DNA of 64,000 nucleotides. Origin: Arthrobacter sp. NEB 688 (GTDB lineage Bacteria; Actinomycetota; Actinomycetes; Actinomycetales; Dermatophilaceae). Position numbers and translations under genes: made by a program. Below are positions 32,380-41,502 of this stretch, one piece after another; positions within the stretch are counted from its first letter, which is position 1, and the number at the start of each line of letters is the position of its first letter. The stretch lies in the NCBI RefSeq assembly GCF_013201035.1, contig NZ_CP053707.1:4013300-4077299 (forward strand), in the 5' to 3' direction. The notes beneath the pieces were generated by a model. The model saw nothing but the letters and a program-made list of their open reading frames with translations. It was not told the DNA's origin and ran no database searches.

Positions 32380-33669
32380 TCAGCCCGCCGCCACGTCGGT
32401 GCGCACCGGGTCGGGGCCGGCGGGGATGCCGCGAGCACCACCGTCGGACCGGTCACCGGCCAGTCCCCGGTACAGCGTGTGCAGCTGGTCGGCGGCGACG
32501 TCCCAGTCGTAGGGGGCGAGCAGCGCCGCGGAGTCCGTCGCCACCCGTCCGGTGTCCACGCCGTCGGCGCCCAGGACCGCCGCCAGCTGGCGGCCGAGGG
32601 CCGTGGCGTCCCCGGCCGGGAAGGTCCGGTGCCCGCCGCAGGTGCACCCCGAGAGGACCTCGAGGTGCGGGGGGATGTCGCTGGCGACGACCGGCACGCC
32701 GTACGACAGGGCCTCGAGCAGCGTGAGCGGCAGGCCCTCGACGTCGGAGGGCTGCACGTAGACCGCGGCGTTCGCGTAGACCGCGCTCAGCTCGCGCCCG
32801 TAGAGGTAGCCGGGCAGGACCACGCGGTCGTCGGCCGCCGCCGCCCGGCGCAGGTCGGCGACGTACTCGTCGCTGAAGGAGGAGTCGCCCACGAGCACCA
32901 TCCGCACCCCCTCGGGCAGCATCGCGGCCGCCTCGACGAGCAGGTCCGGGCGCTTCTCGGGGACCATCCGGCCGACGAAGAGGACGTAGCGCCCCGGCTC
33001 GAGGCCGAGGTCGGACGCGAGCCGGCCGAGCGGCTCACCCGGGTTGGCCTGCGCGACACCGTTCGGGATGTAGGTCGCGCTGCGCCCGAAGTCGTGGCCG
33101 TACCGCTCGGCCAGCGCCCGCGACACCGTGACGACGGCGTCCGGGACGTGCCCGCTCATCCAGTACGCGAGCCCGAGCACCCGCCGGGCCAGCCCGGCCC
33201 ACTTGGCGCGCTCGTGGTCGAGGCCGTGGACGGTGAGGACGACGCGGGACGGCGAGAGGTAGCGCGCCAGCGGGGCCGCGAGGCCGGGGCCGGGCGCGTG
33301 GTAGTGGACGACGTCGGCCCGGGCGAGGACGGCGTGCACCGTCGAGGTGATGCTGTGGACGATGGCGTCGAGGTGCTTGCTCGCGACGGTCGGCGTGACG
33401 ACCAGGCGCATCCCCCGGTGCTCGGGCGGGACCTGCGCCGCGTAGGAGCGCCGGCAGTAGACGGTGACCTCGACCCCCTGCTCCGCGAGGCGCGCCCCGA
33501 GCTCCTCGACGTGGTGCTCGATGCCGCCGAAGGTCGCCGGGACGCCCTTCTGGCCGACCATCGCCACCCGGAGGGGTCGTGGCGCCCGGCGGGCACGCCG
33601 CGTCAGGAGCCGCCGTCGACCGGTCTGCTCGCCCGGCGGTGTCGCCGCGCGGGCCCTGCGAGCGCCCAT
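32380..33669 (-). CDS. GT4-family glycosyltransferase (DUF1972 N-domain)
   Basis: A 429-residue retaining GT-B glycosyltransferase. The N-terminal domain begins at about residue 33 with RVAMVGQKGVPATFGGIEHHVEEL, the pattern of DUF1972/rhamnosyltransferase-like GT4 enzymes. The C-terminal nucleotide-sugar half has FVGRMVPEKRPDLLVEA and VEGLPLTLLEALSYGVPVVASD, with the EGLPLTLLEA donor-phosphate motif. The first ~30 residues are basic and may be surplus. It would add one sugar to the lipid-linked repeat of the exopolysaccharide. A TACAGTGGG box (33808-33816) about 140 bp upstream may be the promoter. Confidence 0.88.
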   Translation of the reverse strand: MGARRARAATPPGEQTGRRRLLTRRARRAPRPLRVAMVGQKGVPATFGGIEHHVEELGARLAEQGVEVTVYCRRSYAAQVPPEHRGMRLVVTPTVASKHLDAIVHSITSTVHAVLARADVVHYHAPGPGLAAPLARYLSPSRVVLTVHGLDHERAKWAGLARRVLGLAYWMSGHVPDAVVTVSRALAERYGHDFGRSATYIPNGVAQANPGEPLGRLASDLGLEPGRYVLFVGRMVPEKRPDLLVEAAAMLPEGVRMVLVGDSSFSDEYVADLRRAAAADDRVVLPGYLYGRELSAVYANAAVYVQPSDVEGLPLTLLEALSYGVPVVASDIPPHLEVLSGCTCGGHRTFPAGDATALGRQLAAVLGADGVDTGRVATDSAALLAPYDWDVAADQLHTLYRGLAGDRSDGGARGIPAGPDPVRTDVAAG

Positions 33670-33989
33670 CCCTCATCACCTGTCCCCAGCGAGCGGTGGA
33701 CCGGACCCGGGCCCGACACGGGACGTCGTCGACCGCCGGCCACGCGGGGCGGCCTGCCGGACGACGACGACACCCGGGGACGGGCCCTGCTCCCGATCCC
33801 GAATCCGCCCACTGTACGACGGGAGGTCCCGACCGCGCAGGGGTTCCGCGGATCTGGACGGGACCGGCGCGCGCCGGGCCCGCGCGCGGGGCCGGCCGGA
33901 CCGGGCCCGGACGCCGCGTTTCGCCGGGCCGCCTCCTGCTCGGGGCCCGGACCGCCTAGAGTCGGGGCGTCCCGGACGCAAGGAGCACC
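33670..33989. other. Divergent intergenic region, GT4 / sulfotransferase
   Basis: 320 bp with no gene. Leftward it contains a -10-like TACAGT (33811-33816); rightward a TAGAGT (33957-33962) lies 28 bases before the sulfotransferase ATG. No repeats or strong hairpins were seen. Confidence 0.5.
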
Positions 33990-34826
33990 ATGCCCGCCAC
34001 CCCCCTGCGCAAGCAGGTCGCCCACGCGCTGGCGCCGCTGCGCCCGATGCCGCGCGCCGGTTCCCGGATGCGCCCCGACTACCTCGTCGTCGGCACGAAG
34101 CGGGGCGGCTCCACGTCCTTCGCCGACTGGCTCGAGCAGCATCCCGATGTCGCACCGTGCCTGGCGCGCAAGGGGACCCACTACTTCGACACCAACTTCC
34201 GGCGTGGGCGGGCGTGGTACGCGAGCCGGTTCGAGAAGACGAGCGCGGGCTTCCGCGTCACCGGCGAGGCCAGCCCGTACTACATGTTCCACCCGCTGGC
34301 GCCGGAGCGGATCAAGGCCGAGCTCCCGGGCGTCAAGCTCATCGCCGTCCTGCGCGAGCCGGTCGACCGCCTCCTCAGCCACTACCGGTACGAGGTCGAG
34401 CGGGGCCACGAGAGCGAGTCGCTCGAGCGCGCGCTCGACCTCGAGGAGTCGCGTCTGGCCGGCGAGGTCGAGCGCCTGCGCGAGGACGTCACCTACGAGG
34501 GGTACCCGTACCGCCACTGGAGCTACCTCCACCGCGGGCACTACGCCGAGCAGATCGCCCACCTGCACACCCTCTTCGACCCGCAGGACGTCCTCGTGCT
34601 CCAGAGCGAGCAGATGTTCGCCGACCCCAACGGGACGCTCGCGCTCGCGTGGCGCTTCCTCGGGCTCGAGCCCGTGCACCTCGACCACCTCGTGCCGCTC
34701 AACGCCACCGCGACCCGGCCGGACGTCGCGGACGCCACGCTGCAGCGGCTGCGCGACTACTACGCCCCGCGCAACGAGGCGCTCTACGCGCTGCCGGGCG
34801 TCGACTGGCGCTGGCCCGACGCCTGA
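33990..34826 (+). CDS. PAPS-dependent sulfotransferase
   Basis: A 278-residue cytoplasmic sulfotransferase of the Sulfotransfer_1/heparan-type fold. The 5'-phosphosulfate loop is VVGTKRGGSTSFADWLEQHP (residues about 33-52) and the 3'-phosphate-binding segment is LIAVLREPVDRLLSHYRYEV. EASPYYMFHPLAPERIK is also characteristic. It transfers sulfate from PAPS to a hydroxyl of a sugar or lipid-linked glycan. ATG at 33990 follows AAGGAG. It heads a rightward pair with the Wzz-like gene, tying sulfation to polymer assembly. The acceptor is unknown. Confidence 0.9.
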   Translation: MPATPLRKQVAHALAPLRPMPRAGSRMRPDYLVVGTKRGGSTSFADWLEQHPDVAPCLARKGTHYFDTNFRRGRAWYASRFEKTSAGFRVTGEASPYYMFHPLAPERIKAELPGVKLIAVLREPVDRLLSHYRYEVERGHESESLERALDLEESRLAGEVERLREDVTYEGYPYRHWSYLHRGHYAEQIAHLHTLFDPQDVLVLQSEQMFADPNGTLALAWRFLGLEPVHLDHLVPLNATATRPDVADATLQRLRDYYAPRNEALYALPGVDWRWPDA

Positions 34827-34994
34827 CGCTCCCGGGACTCCGCCGCTCCCCCGGGCCACTTGCTGGGAGGTTCCCGAGAAGACGCATCAGCGGGCGGTCC
34901 CGTCGCTTACCATGATCAAGGGCGACGTGCAGGAACGCAGGGGAAGCGATCCACCACCACTCCCGGACCGTGTTGGACAAGCAGGAGTGTGCTC

Positions 34995-36092
34995 GTGGAG
35001 ATCGCCGACTACCTCAAGGTGGCCCGTCGCCGCCTCTGGATCCTCATCCTCGTCCCGCTGCTCGCAGCCGGGGCGGCCCTCGCCTACGGCCTCCTCAGCC
35101 CGCGCACCTACTCCTCGACGGCGACCGTCCTCACGCCGAGCCTCGTCGGCGCGCAGTACAGCCAGTTCACCGGCCCCCAGGCGATCGACCAGTTCGTCAG
35201 CGCGTTCGCGGCGAGCGCGGCCGACCCCACGGTCATCGCGCAGACCGCCAAGGAGACGGGCATCAGCACCGAGGCGCTGACCGACAACGTCGACGTCGCC
35301 CAGGTCGGCGCCAGCAGCAACGTCACGCTCACCTACAGCGGTGAGAGCGAGAAGGCGTCGCAGCCGGTGGCCCACGCCCTGGCCAAGAACGCCCTCGTCA
35401 ACATCTACTCCGCCCAGCGCAAGATCGCCGGCATGCAGGCCGAGGCCGCCCGCCGAGGCGTCGACGCCGCGAACAAGGCGGTCAACGACTACGTGACCAA
35501 GGCCGGGGTCGGCGAGCCGTCGGCGGCCTACACCGCGGCCGTCAGCCAGGTGACCTGGCTGCAGCAGACTCAGGCGACGTACGCCGCGAGCGGCGACAAG
35601 AGCGCGGCCAACGCCATCCGCAGCTCGATCGAGACCGCCCAGAAGCAGTCCCGCGAGATCGGGGCGACGCTGCCGCAGTACAACACCCTCGTCAACGCCC
35701 AGACCCTGGCCAACGAGGCCTACCAGTCGGCCCTCGGCGACCAGCGCAAGGTGCAGGTCCAGGCGACCGCGGCCTCCGACCCGGACGTCATCACCACGAC
35801 CGTCGCCTCCCCGGACCGCACCGGCGTCAGCATCGTCCAGCTCGTCGTCCCGGTGTTCGGGGCATCGGTGCTCTTCGCGATCATCGTCATCGCCCTCTTC
35901 GAGTTCGTCGCCGCGGTCCGCCGCCAGGAGAACACCGAGGAGCACGCCCCCGAGGTCGCGTCGTCGACCGAGGTCGACGCGGAGCCCGCGCCGGTCGCCG
36001 GCCGCTCCGGGCGCCACTCGAAGGCCACCGCCGCCCCCGCGGACCGGCACGAGGACAGCACCGAGCGCACGCCCTCGATGGTCGACGCGTAG
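34995..36092 (+). CDS. Wzz-like polysaccharide chain-length determinant
   Basis: A 365-residue inner-membrane protein of the Wzz/polysaccharide co-polymerase family. It has an N-terminal membrane helix (LWILILVPLLAAGAALAYG) after the conserved EIADYLKVARRR, a long extracytoplasmic helical domain, and a second helix near residue 290 (SIVQLVVPVFGASVLFAIIV). There is no attached tyrosine-kinase domain; the cytoplasmic tail is charged and unstructured. GTG at 34995 was chosen since AGGAG (34983-34987) is seven bases before it; GTG at 34989 is too close. It sets polymer length with the Wzy-type polymerase. Confidence 0.88.
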   Translation: MEIADYLKVARRRLWILILVPLLAAGAALAYGLLSPRTYSSTATVLTPSLVGAQYSQFTGPQAIDQFVSAFAASAADPTVIAQTAKETGISTEALTDNVDVAQVGASSNVTLTYSGESEKASQPVAHALAKNALVNIYSAQRKIAGMQAEAARRGVDAANKAVNDYVTKAGVGEPSAAYTAAVSQVTWLQQTQATYAASGDKSAANAIRSSIETAQKQSREIGATLPQYNTLVNAQTLANEAYQSALGDQRKVQVQATAASDPDVITTTVASPDRTGVSIVQLVVPVFGASVLFAIIVIALFEFVAAVRRQENTEEHAPEVASSTEVDAEPAPVAGRSGRHSKATAAPADRHEDSTERTPSMVDA

Positions 36093-36126
36093 GGTCGACC
36101 CCGCGCCGGCTGCGGCCGCGCACGTC

Positions 36127-36159
36127 ACGACCCCGCCCGGGTGCACCGGGCGGGGTCGT
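36127..36159 (+). terminator. Terminator of the Wzz-like gene
   Basis: Arms ACGACCCCGCCCGG (36127-36140) and CCGGGCGGGGTCGT (36146-36159) with a five-base loop, 35 bp past the stop. Confidence 0.8.
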
Positions 36160-36378
36160 CGCGTGCGGGGCCGGTGCACGTCGGGTCGGGGCCCGTGGTC
36201 GTCCGGCGGTCCCGGCGACGCGCGACCGCCGGACCGTGCCTCGCGCACCATCCTCCCCGGGGAGCCCTCGCCTCCGCCGGGCGGGTGAGCGGGCAGGAGC
36301 CCCGCGTCCGACGGGGCACGCGTCCGGCGCACGCCCCGCGCCGGCGCAGCCACCCGCTCGGCCGCACGCCCGCGGGAC

Positions 36379-36424
36379 GCCGACGGGGGCGGCCGACCAC
36401 CTGCGGTCGGCCGCCCCCGTCGGC
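36379..36424 (-). terminator. Terminator of the beta-helix gene
   Basis: Perfect 19-base arms (36379-36397 and 36406-36424) around an eight-base loop, 17 bp past the stop of the leftward beta-helix gene. Confidence 0.8.
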
Positions 36425-36441
36425 GGTGGTGGGACCCTGCG

Positions 36442-37806
36442 TCAGCAGGCCCCGCTGGGGATGGCGGTCGCGCCCGTGGTGGGGACGGCGGCCTTGCCGT
36501 TGAAGGTGTTGCCCTGGGCGACCCAGTAGGACGGGACGTTCGGGCCGAGCTTGGTCGAGGCGATCTTGTTGTTCGCGACCCGCGACTTCATCATCGCGCC
36601 GATCTGCAGGCCGGCGCCGGTGCCGCTGAGGCTGTTGCACGTGACGGTCGAGTCGTTCGTGCTCGTGGCCATCGACGGCGTCTTGAGCGGCGCGTCCATC
36701 ATCCGGAAGGCGATGCCCGCCGAACGGTAGCCGGTGACCGTGTTGTGGTCCCAGAGGTTGCCCCAGCCGGCCATCTGGTCGTTGAACCCGATGGCGACGT
36801 TGCTCGCGGTGTTGTTCGTGAACCGGTTGTAGGAGGCGGTCTGGTCGGTCGTGAACGCGCGGCCGTCGCCCGGCAGGTCGGAGATCCGGTTGCGGTCGAT
36901 GACGTTGTAGTTCGAGCCGTTGTCGACGCGGATGCCCTCCTGCATGTAGTGCTTCACCGTCGAGGCGGCGACGCGGGCGAGGGTGTTGCCGGTGACCGTC
37001 CAGCCGTCGCTGTAGGTGCCGAACCAGATGCCCGGGCCGGTGCCGCACGCGATGTCGGTGATCGTGTTGTCCTTGATGACGCCGTAGCGCGACATCGTGA
37101 TGTGGACGCCCTTGCGGGTGATCGTGTTCCCGACGAGCTGGATGCCGTCGATCGGCTTGAGCGTCGCGCCGGCCTTGGCCGCGACGTAGGAGATCGCGTT
37201 GCGCGCGGCCACCTTGTCGTTGGTGCCACGGCCCGGGACGGCCCGCAGGGTGCGCCAGTCGCTGTTCTTGATGGACTTCTGCATCCACGCGTAGGCGTGC
37301 TGCACGCCGGCGCCGGGGATGTAGACCCCGCCGGAGATGTTGAGGTTCTGGAAGGCCCAGTACGAGGCCGCCTGGCGGAAGCGCACCGTGCGGTTGATGT
37401 CGGGACCGGTCGTGCCACAGCTCGGCATCGCGAGGCTGGCCGTCAGGGTCACCGCGCCGTCACCGTAGGGCTGCACCGAGATCGGGTTGGTCGACGTGCC
37501 CGACCTGAGGATGTCGAAGGGGCCGACGTAGCTGCCCTTGTGCAGGAGGATCGCGGTGCCCGGGGTCGCGGCGCTGATCGCGCTCTTGAGCTGCGAGGTC
37601 GTGCTGACGGTGACCGTCCGGGTCGTCCCGGTCGGCAGCGCCGGCCGCACGCCGGTGCTCGCCGGGGTCGCGGCCGCGACGGCCGCCAGGGTGGTCGAGC
37701 CGGCCGGGGCGGCGCTGGCGGGGGTGGAGGTGAGGGTGGTGGCGGCGAGCGCGAGCGTCGTCGTGCACGCGAGCACCGCGGCCGTCTTCACAGAGGTTTT
37801 CGGCAT
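36442..37806 (-). CDS. Secreted right-handed parallel beta-helix protein
   Basis: A 454-residue exported protein with a clear signal peptide (cleavage near STPASA-AP, residue about 32). Residues about 65 onward form a pectin-lyase-like beta-helix: LKSAISAATPGTAILLHKGSY at the N-cap, then rungs such as GIQLVGNTITRKGVHI, GVIKDNTITDIACG, YNVIDRNRISDL and YNRFTNNTASNVAIG. Proteins of this shape act as polysaccharide lyases, epimerases or hydrolases; catalytic residues cannot be named. In this island it probably modifies or cuts the exopolysaccharide outside the cell. It is a single gene with its own terminator. Confidence 0.82.
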   Translation of the reverse strand: MPKTSVKTAAVLACTTTLALAATTLTSTPASAAPAGSTTLAAVAAATPASTGVRPALPTGTTRTVTVSTTSQLKSAISAATPGTAILLHKGSYVGPFDILRSGTSTNPISVQPYGDGAVTLTASLAMPSCGTTGPDINRTVRFRQAASYWAFQNLNISGGVYIPGAGVQHAYAWMQKSIKNSDWRTLRAVPGRGTNDKVAARNAISYVAAKAGATLKPIDGIQLVGNTITRKGVHITMSRYGVIKDNTITDIACGTGPGIWFGTYSDGWTVTGNTLARVAASTVKHYMQEGIRVDNGSNYNVIDRNRISDLPGDGRAFTTDQTASYNRFTNNTASNVAIGFNDQMAGWGNLWDHNTVTGYRSAGIAFRMMDAPLKTPSMATSTNDSTVTCNSLSGTGAGLQIGAMMKSRVANNKIASTKLGPNVPSYWVAQGNTFNGKAAVPTTGATAIPSGAC

Positions 37807-38044
37807 GGGGGATCGTCATCTCGTTCGTGGGCCCGGCGCTCGCGAACGAGCCACGGCGCGCAGGTACGCCGTCACAGGGAATGGCCGGGATCCAGCTGGC
37901 AGGGAGTCTGCAGGCTAACCAAACTGTTGCCGATTCGATACCTCGTCGGCAGGCGAATGCCCCGGCCGAACGGCCATTTTTGTCGCCCGCACCCCTTGTG
38001 AGCAGGGAGGATGTCGCTGTGCAGCCCCTGAGACGCCGGTCTCG

Positions 38045-39661
38045 TCAGACGGTCGACGCCTCGCTCGACCGGCCCCTGCGGCCGCGCCCGCCCCGGCGCA
38101 GCACCTGGTCGAGCATCGCCCGGTCGTCGGGCTCGAGGCCGCGCAGCAGGAGGATCGCGACGTAGACGAGCAGCACCGCCGGGGCCGCGACGAGCAGCAC
38201 CGCCGCGGCGCCGTCGAGGACCAGGCCGAGGCCCACGGCGAGCGCCGCGGCCGGCAGCACGGCGACGAGGGTCGCCCCTGTGCCGGTGCCCGTGGCCCGG
38301 ATGCCGAGGAGGCGCCGCACCTGGAGCCACTTGACCCCGTTGACGAGGACGAGGGAGACCGTCCACGCGAGCGCGGCCCCGAGGACCCCGAGCCGCGGGA
38401 TGAGCAGGAGGTTGAGCACGACGTTGAGCACGAGGGCGGCGACGTTGTCGGCGAGGCTCAGCCGCACGTGACCGGTCATGTTGAGGACCGACCCGCACGG
38501 TCCGGCGGCGGCGTTGGCCAGCTGCCCCACGGCGAGCACGACCGTGACGGCGGCCGCCGACGCGTAGCCGCCGCTGAACATCCCGAGCAGGTCGTCGGGG
38601 AAGACGAGGAGCAGGACGAACGCCGGGGCCGAGAGCCGGATGATCCAGCGGTTCGCGGCGCCGTACGCGACGTCGACGCCGGCGCGGTCGCCCAGGTGGT
38701 GCAGGCGCGCCACGGACGGGACGAAGGCCGAGTTGATCGGGTTGAGCACGAAGATCGCGAGGCCGACCAGCCGCGTCGCGACCGTGTACGTCCCGACGTC
38801 CTCCGCCGAGGCGAGGTGGCCGAGGATGAGCGTGTCGGTCCAGACCAGGCCCGTCGTCGCGAGGGTCGAGCCCCAGCTGACGACGGCGAAGGAGGCCATC
38901 GGACGGGGCGTGTAGGTGGGGCGGGCGCGCTCGACGCGGCGCAGCCGCCGGACGAGGACGACGACGGCGAGGAGCGCCGCGGTCCACGAGGAGACGACGA
39001 GCGCCCACAGGGCGCCCATGAGGCCGTACCCGAGCAGCACGGCGAGGACCGTGAGGACCAGGCGCAGGCCGGGGTCGAGGATCTGGCCGATGAGCGTGAA
39101 GGCGCGTTGGCTGCGCCATCCCTGCGTCGCCGCGAGCGCCGCGCCCTGGACGGTCGCGGCGCTGACCGCGAGGGCGACGAGGAGGATGCCCTCGCGCAGC
39201 CCGGGCTCCTGGAGCAGGTCCGCGACGCGGCCCGCGAGCAGGGCCAGGGCGAGCGAGACGGCGATGCTGCCACCGACGGCGACGCCCATCCCGAGCCGGA
39301 TCGTGCCGCGGACGGCGCCGGGGTCGGCGTCGGCGAGCCGCATGGCGACGAAGCGGGTCATCGTCGCGCGCACGCCGCCGAGGGCGACGAGGGTGAGGAT
39401 CGTCAGCAGCGCGTAGCACATCGAGTACCGGCCGACGTCGGCTCCGGAGGTACCCAGGGCCAGGACGAGCATGATGACGAAGAGCGAGCCCTGGCTGAAG
39501 GCGGCGCCGACGATGTTGAGGCCGCCGCCGCGGGCCATCCGCCGCACGTCGTCGCCGCCCCCCGCGCCGCGGACGGGGCGTTCGGCCGTGGGGTCGTCGG
39601 CCGTGGGGTCGTCGGCCGTGCGGGCGGCCACGGGTGCCGCCGCGTCGTCAGGCCGGGGCAT
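38045..39661 (-). CDS. Wzx-type polysaccharide flippase (oligosaccharide/lipid exporter, MOP superfamily)
   Basis: A 538-residue membrane protein with about 13-14 hydrophobic segments typical of MATE/MOP-family repeat-unit flippases. Landmarks include GGGLNIVGAAFSQGSLFVIM at the start of TM1, TYTVATRLVGLAIFVLNPIN and GPCGSVLNMTGHVRLSL. ATG at 39661 lies 13 bases inside the end of the O-antigen-ligase-like gene, so the two are coupled. The hydrophilic N-terminus contains a 15-bp DNA repeat giving ADDPTADDPT. It would move the lipid-linked repeat unit across the membrane for polymerisation. Confidence 0.88.
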   Translation of the reverse strand: MPRPDDAAAPVAARTADDPTADDPTAERPVRGAGGGDDVRRMARGGGLNIVGAAFSQGSLFVIMLVLALGTSGADVGRYSMCYALLTILTLVALGGVRATMTRFVAMRLADADPGAVRGTIRLGMGVAVGGSIAVSLALALLAGRVADLLQEPGLREGILLVALAVSAATVQGAALAATQGWRSQRAFTLIGQILDPGLRLVLTVLAVLLGYGLMGALWALVVSSWTAALLAVVVLVRRLRRVERARPTYTPRPMASFAVVSWGSTLATTGLVWTDTLILGHLASAEDVGTYTVATRLVGLAIFVLNPINSAFVPSVARLHHLGDRAGVDVAYGAANRWIIRLSAPAFVLLLVFPDDLLGMFSGGYASAAAVTVVLAVGQLANAAAGPCGSVLNMTGHVRLSLADNVAALVLNVVLNLLLIPRLGVLGAALAWTVSLVLVNGVKWLQVRRLLGIRATGTGTGATLVAVLPAAALAVGLGLVLDGAAAVLLVAAPAVLLVYVAILLLRGLEPDDRAMLDQVLRRGGRGRRGRSSEASTV

Positions 39662-41159
39662 GCGCCGGCTCGACGCGCGCCGTCGGGGTCCCGGCCGTGG
39701 TCCCGGCCGCCGGCCCCACGCCGGAGCGTGACTCACGGGCCGCCAGCGAGCCGGCCGCGGACGCGCAGGCGGTGATCGCCAGGACGTACCAGAAGATCGC
39801 GACGCTCTGGATGACGTTGGCCGCGACGCTCATCACCGCGAACATGACGACGCAGACGAGGGCGCCGCCGGCCACGCCCCACTCGAGGGTCCCGCGCTGG
39901 GTCCGGCGGACCGCCCGGGCGGTGACCACGAGCATCGCGACGATGAGGCCCAGGTAGGCGAGCAGCCCGACGATGCCGGTCTCGACGTAGGCCTGGAGGT
40001 AGTCGTTGTGCGGCTGCTTGGCCGACTCGGTGTAGTACTGCGTGGCGTTGAGGCCGATGCCGGTGATCGGGTTGTTCTTGTTGATCGTCAGCAGGCTGGC
40101 CCAGTAGCCGAGGCGCCACGAGAGCGAGTTGCCCGTCGCTCCCCCGCCGAGCTCCGAGCCGGTCGTGCTCTCGGTCAGGCGGCCGAGGAGCCCCGGCGCG
40201 AGGACCACGGCCCCGATGCCCGCGACGACGAGCAGGCCGAGCAGGCCGTACCGGCGCTGCAGGAGGGCGATGAGGACCATGCCTGCGGCAGTGGCGCCGA
40301 TCGCGCCGAGGGTGAGCGTCATGAGGAGGAAGACCCCGGCGACCGCGAGGAGCGGGGCGAGGAGGCGCTTGGAGCTCCGGCTGACGTACGGCAGGACCGC
40401 GACCCCGAGGAGGACGAGGAAGCAGAGGTAGCGGGCGTAGTCGTTGGACTGCGTGAAGGTCCCGGTCAGCCGGGTGAAGCCGCCCTTGACCTCGGCCGAG
40501 GCGTCACCGGTGAGCAGCCCGACGACGGTGTACCCCAGGGGGACGACGAGCGAGACGAAGCACGCGGCGAGGACGCGGCGCAGCATCCGCCGGTCGACGA
40601 TGAGCCGCTCGAGGACGAGGTACATCATGACGGCCGAGGTGAGCCGGGCCAGCTGCAGGACGCTGGCCTGCACGTGGCTGGAGCCGAGCACGCTGAAGGC
40701 CCCGGCCGCGAGGAGGGCGACGAGCATCGTGCTCACCGACGAGAAGTTGCGCGAGCCGTGCGCGTAGAAGCTCGCCGCGAGCCAGAGCAGCGCGAAGACG
40801 AGGAAGAGCACGCCGATGATGCTCGACGGGTCCAGCCCGCGGGCGCTCACGGTGTTGGACGCCGTCGAGCCGGCGTCGCTGCCGCTCAGCTTGAGCGCGT
40901 CGGTGCCGGCCCGGATCGCGAGCAGCAGCAGGATGAACCAGCTGAAGCGGGTCGCGGCGACGAAGACCAGGGCGAGGCCGACGACGGCCGCCAGCGGCAG
41001 CACCGCGAGCCGGCTCGAGCCCGTGAGGATGCCGTAGCCGCTCGTGACCGAGGCGACGACGGCGAGGGCCACGAGGCCGGTGGTGACGGTGCGGTTCCAC
41101 GTCGGCTCGAGGGACGCCGCGGACGGGCGTCGCAGGGCGACGGGGAGCTCGACGGTCAC
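39648..41159 (-). CDS. O-antigen ligase / Wzy-type polymerase family membrane protein
   Basis: A 503-residue protein with about 12 membrane helices and a large extracytoplasmic loop near residues 320-390. The Wzy_C signature is present: ITGIGLNATQYYTESAKQ followed by PHNDYLQAYVETGIVGLLAYL, whose His is catalytically important in WaaL/Wzy enzymes. It also has GTFTQSNDYARYLCFL. GTG start at 41159. With the coupled flippase it forms the polymerisation/export pair of a Wzx/Wzy pathway; in a Gram-positive organism a polymerase rather than an LPS ligase is expected. A TACAGTAGG box (41307-41315) lies about 150 bp upstream. Confidence 0.88.
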   Translation of the reverse strand: MTVELPVALRRPSAASLEPTWNRTVTTGLVALAVVASVTSGYGILTGSSRLAVLPLAAVVGLALVFVAATRFSWFILLLLAIRAGTDALKLSGSDAGSTASNTVSARGLDPSSIIGVLFLVFALLWLAASFYAHGSRNFSSVSTMLVALLAAGAFSVLGSSHVQASVLQLARLTSAVMMYLVLERLIVDRRMLRRVLAACFVSLVVPLGYTVVGLLTGDASAEVKGGFTRLTGTFTQSNDYARYLCFLVLLGVAVLPYVSRSSKRLLAPLLAVAGVFLLMTLTLGAIGATAAGMVLIALLQRRYGLLGLLVVAGIGAVVLAPGLLGRLTESTTGSELGGGATGNSLSWRLGYWASLLTINKNNPITGIGLNATQYYTESAKQPHNDYLQAYVETGIVGLLAYLGLIVAMLVVTARAVRRTQRGTLEWGVAGGALVCVVMFAVMSVAANVIQSVAIFWYVLAITACASAAGSLAARESRSGVGPAAGTTAGTPTARVEPAHAPA

Positions 41160-41502
41160 AACATGTCCTCACCGGGTGGAACGGCCCGGGGGCCGACGCA
41201 CCGGTCTCGCGCGGGTCGTTCGGTTTCGACAACGAGCACCGGGCTGCGGCGAGGCAGGGGCCGATCGTGACGACTCCCCTGGTGGCCCCTGCACGGCACA
41301 CTCCAGCCTACTGTACGGGCCCGTCGCCGCGCCCGGGCCGGATCGGCGTGAAGGGGTACCCGCCCGGTGTCTCCCGTTCCCGGACGCGAGGGCGTCCCCG
41401 CGTGGCAGGGTGGGGCCAGACGGGTGGCACCGCCGGCAGGGGCCGGTGCCGCACCAGGGTGCCTTCGCACCCGCTCAAGGGAAGTCCGGGTCGCCAGCCG
41501 CC
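41160..41502. other. Divergent intergenic region, polymerase / GT4
   Basis: 343 bp without a gene. A leftward -10-like TACAGTAGG (41307-41315) probably serves the polymerase-flippase pair. No clear rightward promoter or ribosome-binding site for the GT4 gene was found; a weak AAGG lies 14 bases upstream. Confidence 0.5.

Larger units (their letters stand above)
36093..36441. other. Intergenic region holding two facing terminators
   Basis: 349 bp between the convergent Wzz-like and beta-helix genes. Apart from the two hairpins listed separately (36127-36159 and 36379-36424), the ~220 bp between them show no gene, promoter or repeat. Confidence 0.6.

Noticed and set aside
37964..37982. GGCCG-AA-CGGCC followed by ATTTTTG, a textbook-looking intrinsic terminator on the plus strand
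   Set aside because: No plus-strand gene lies upstream; both flanking genes are on the minus strand. It could stop antisense transcription but is not assigned.
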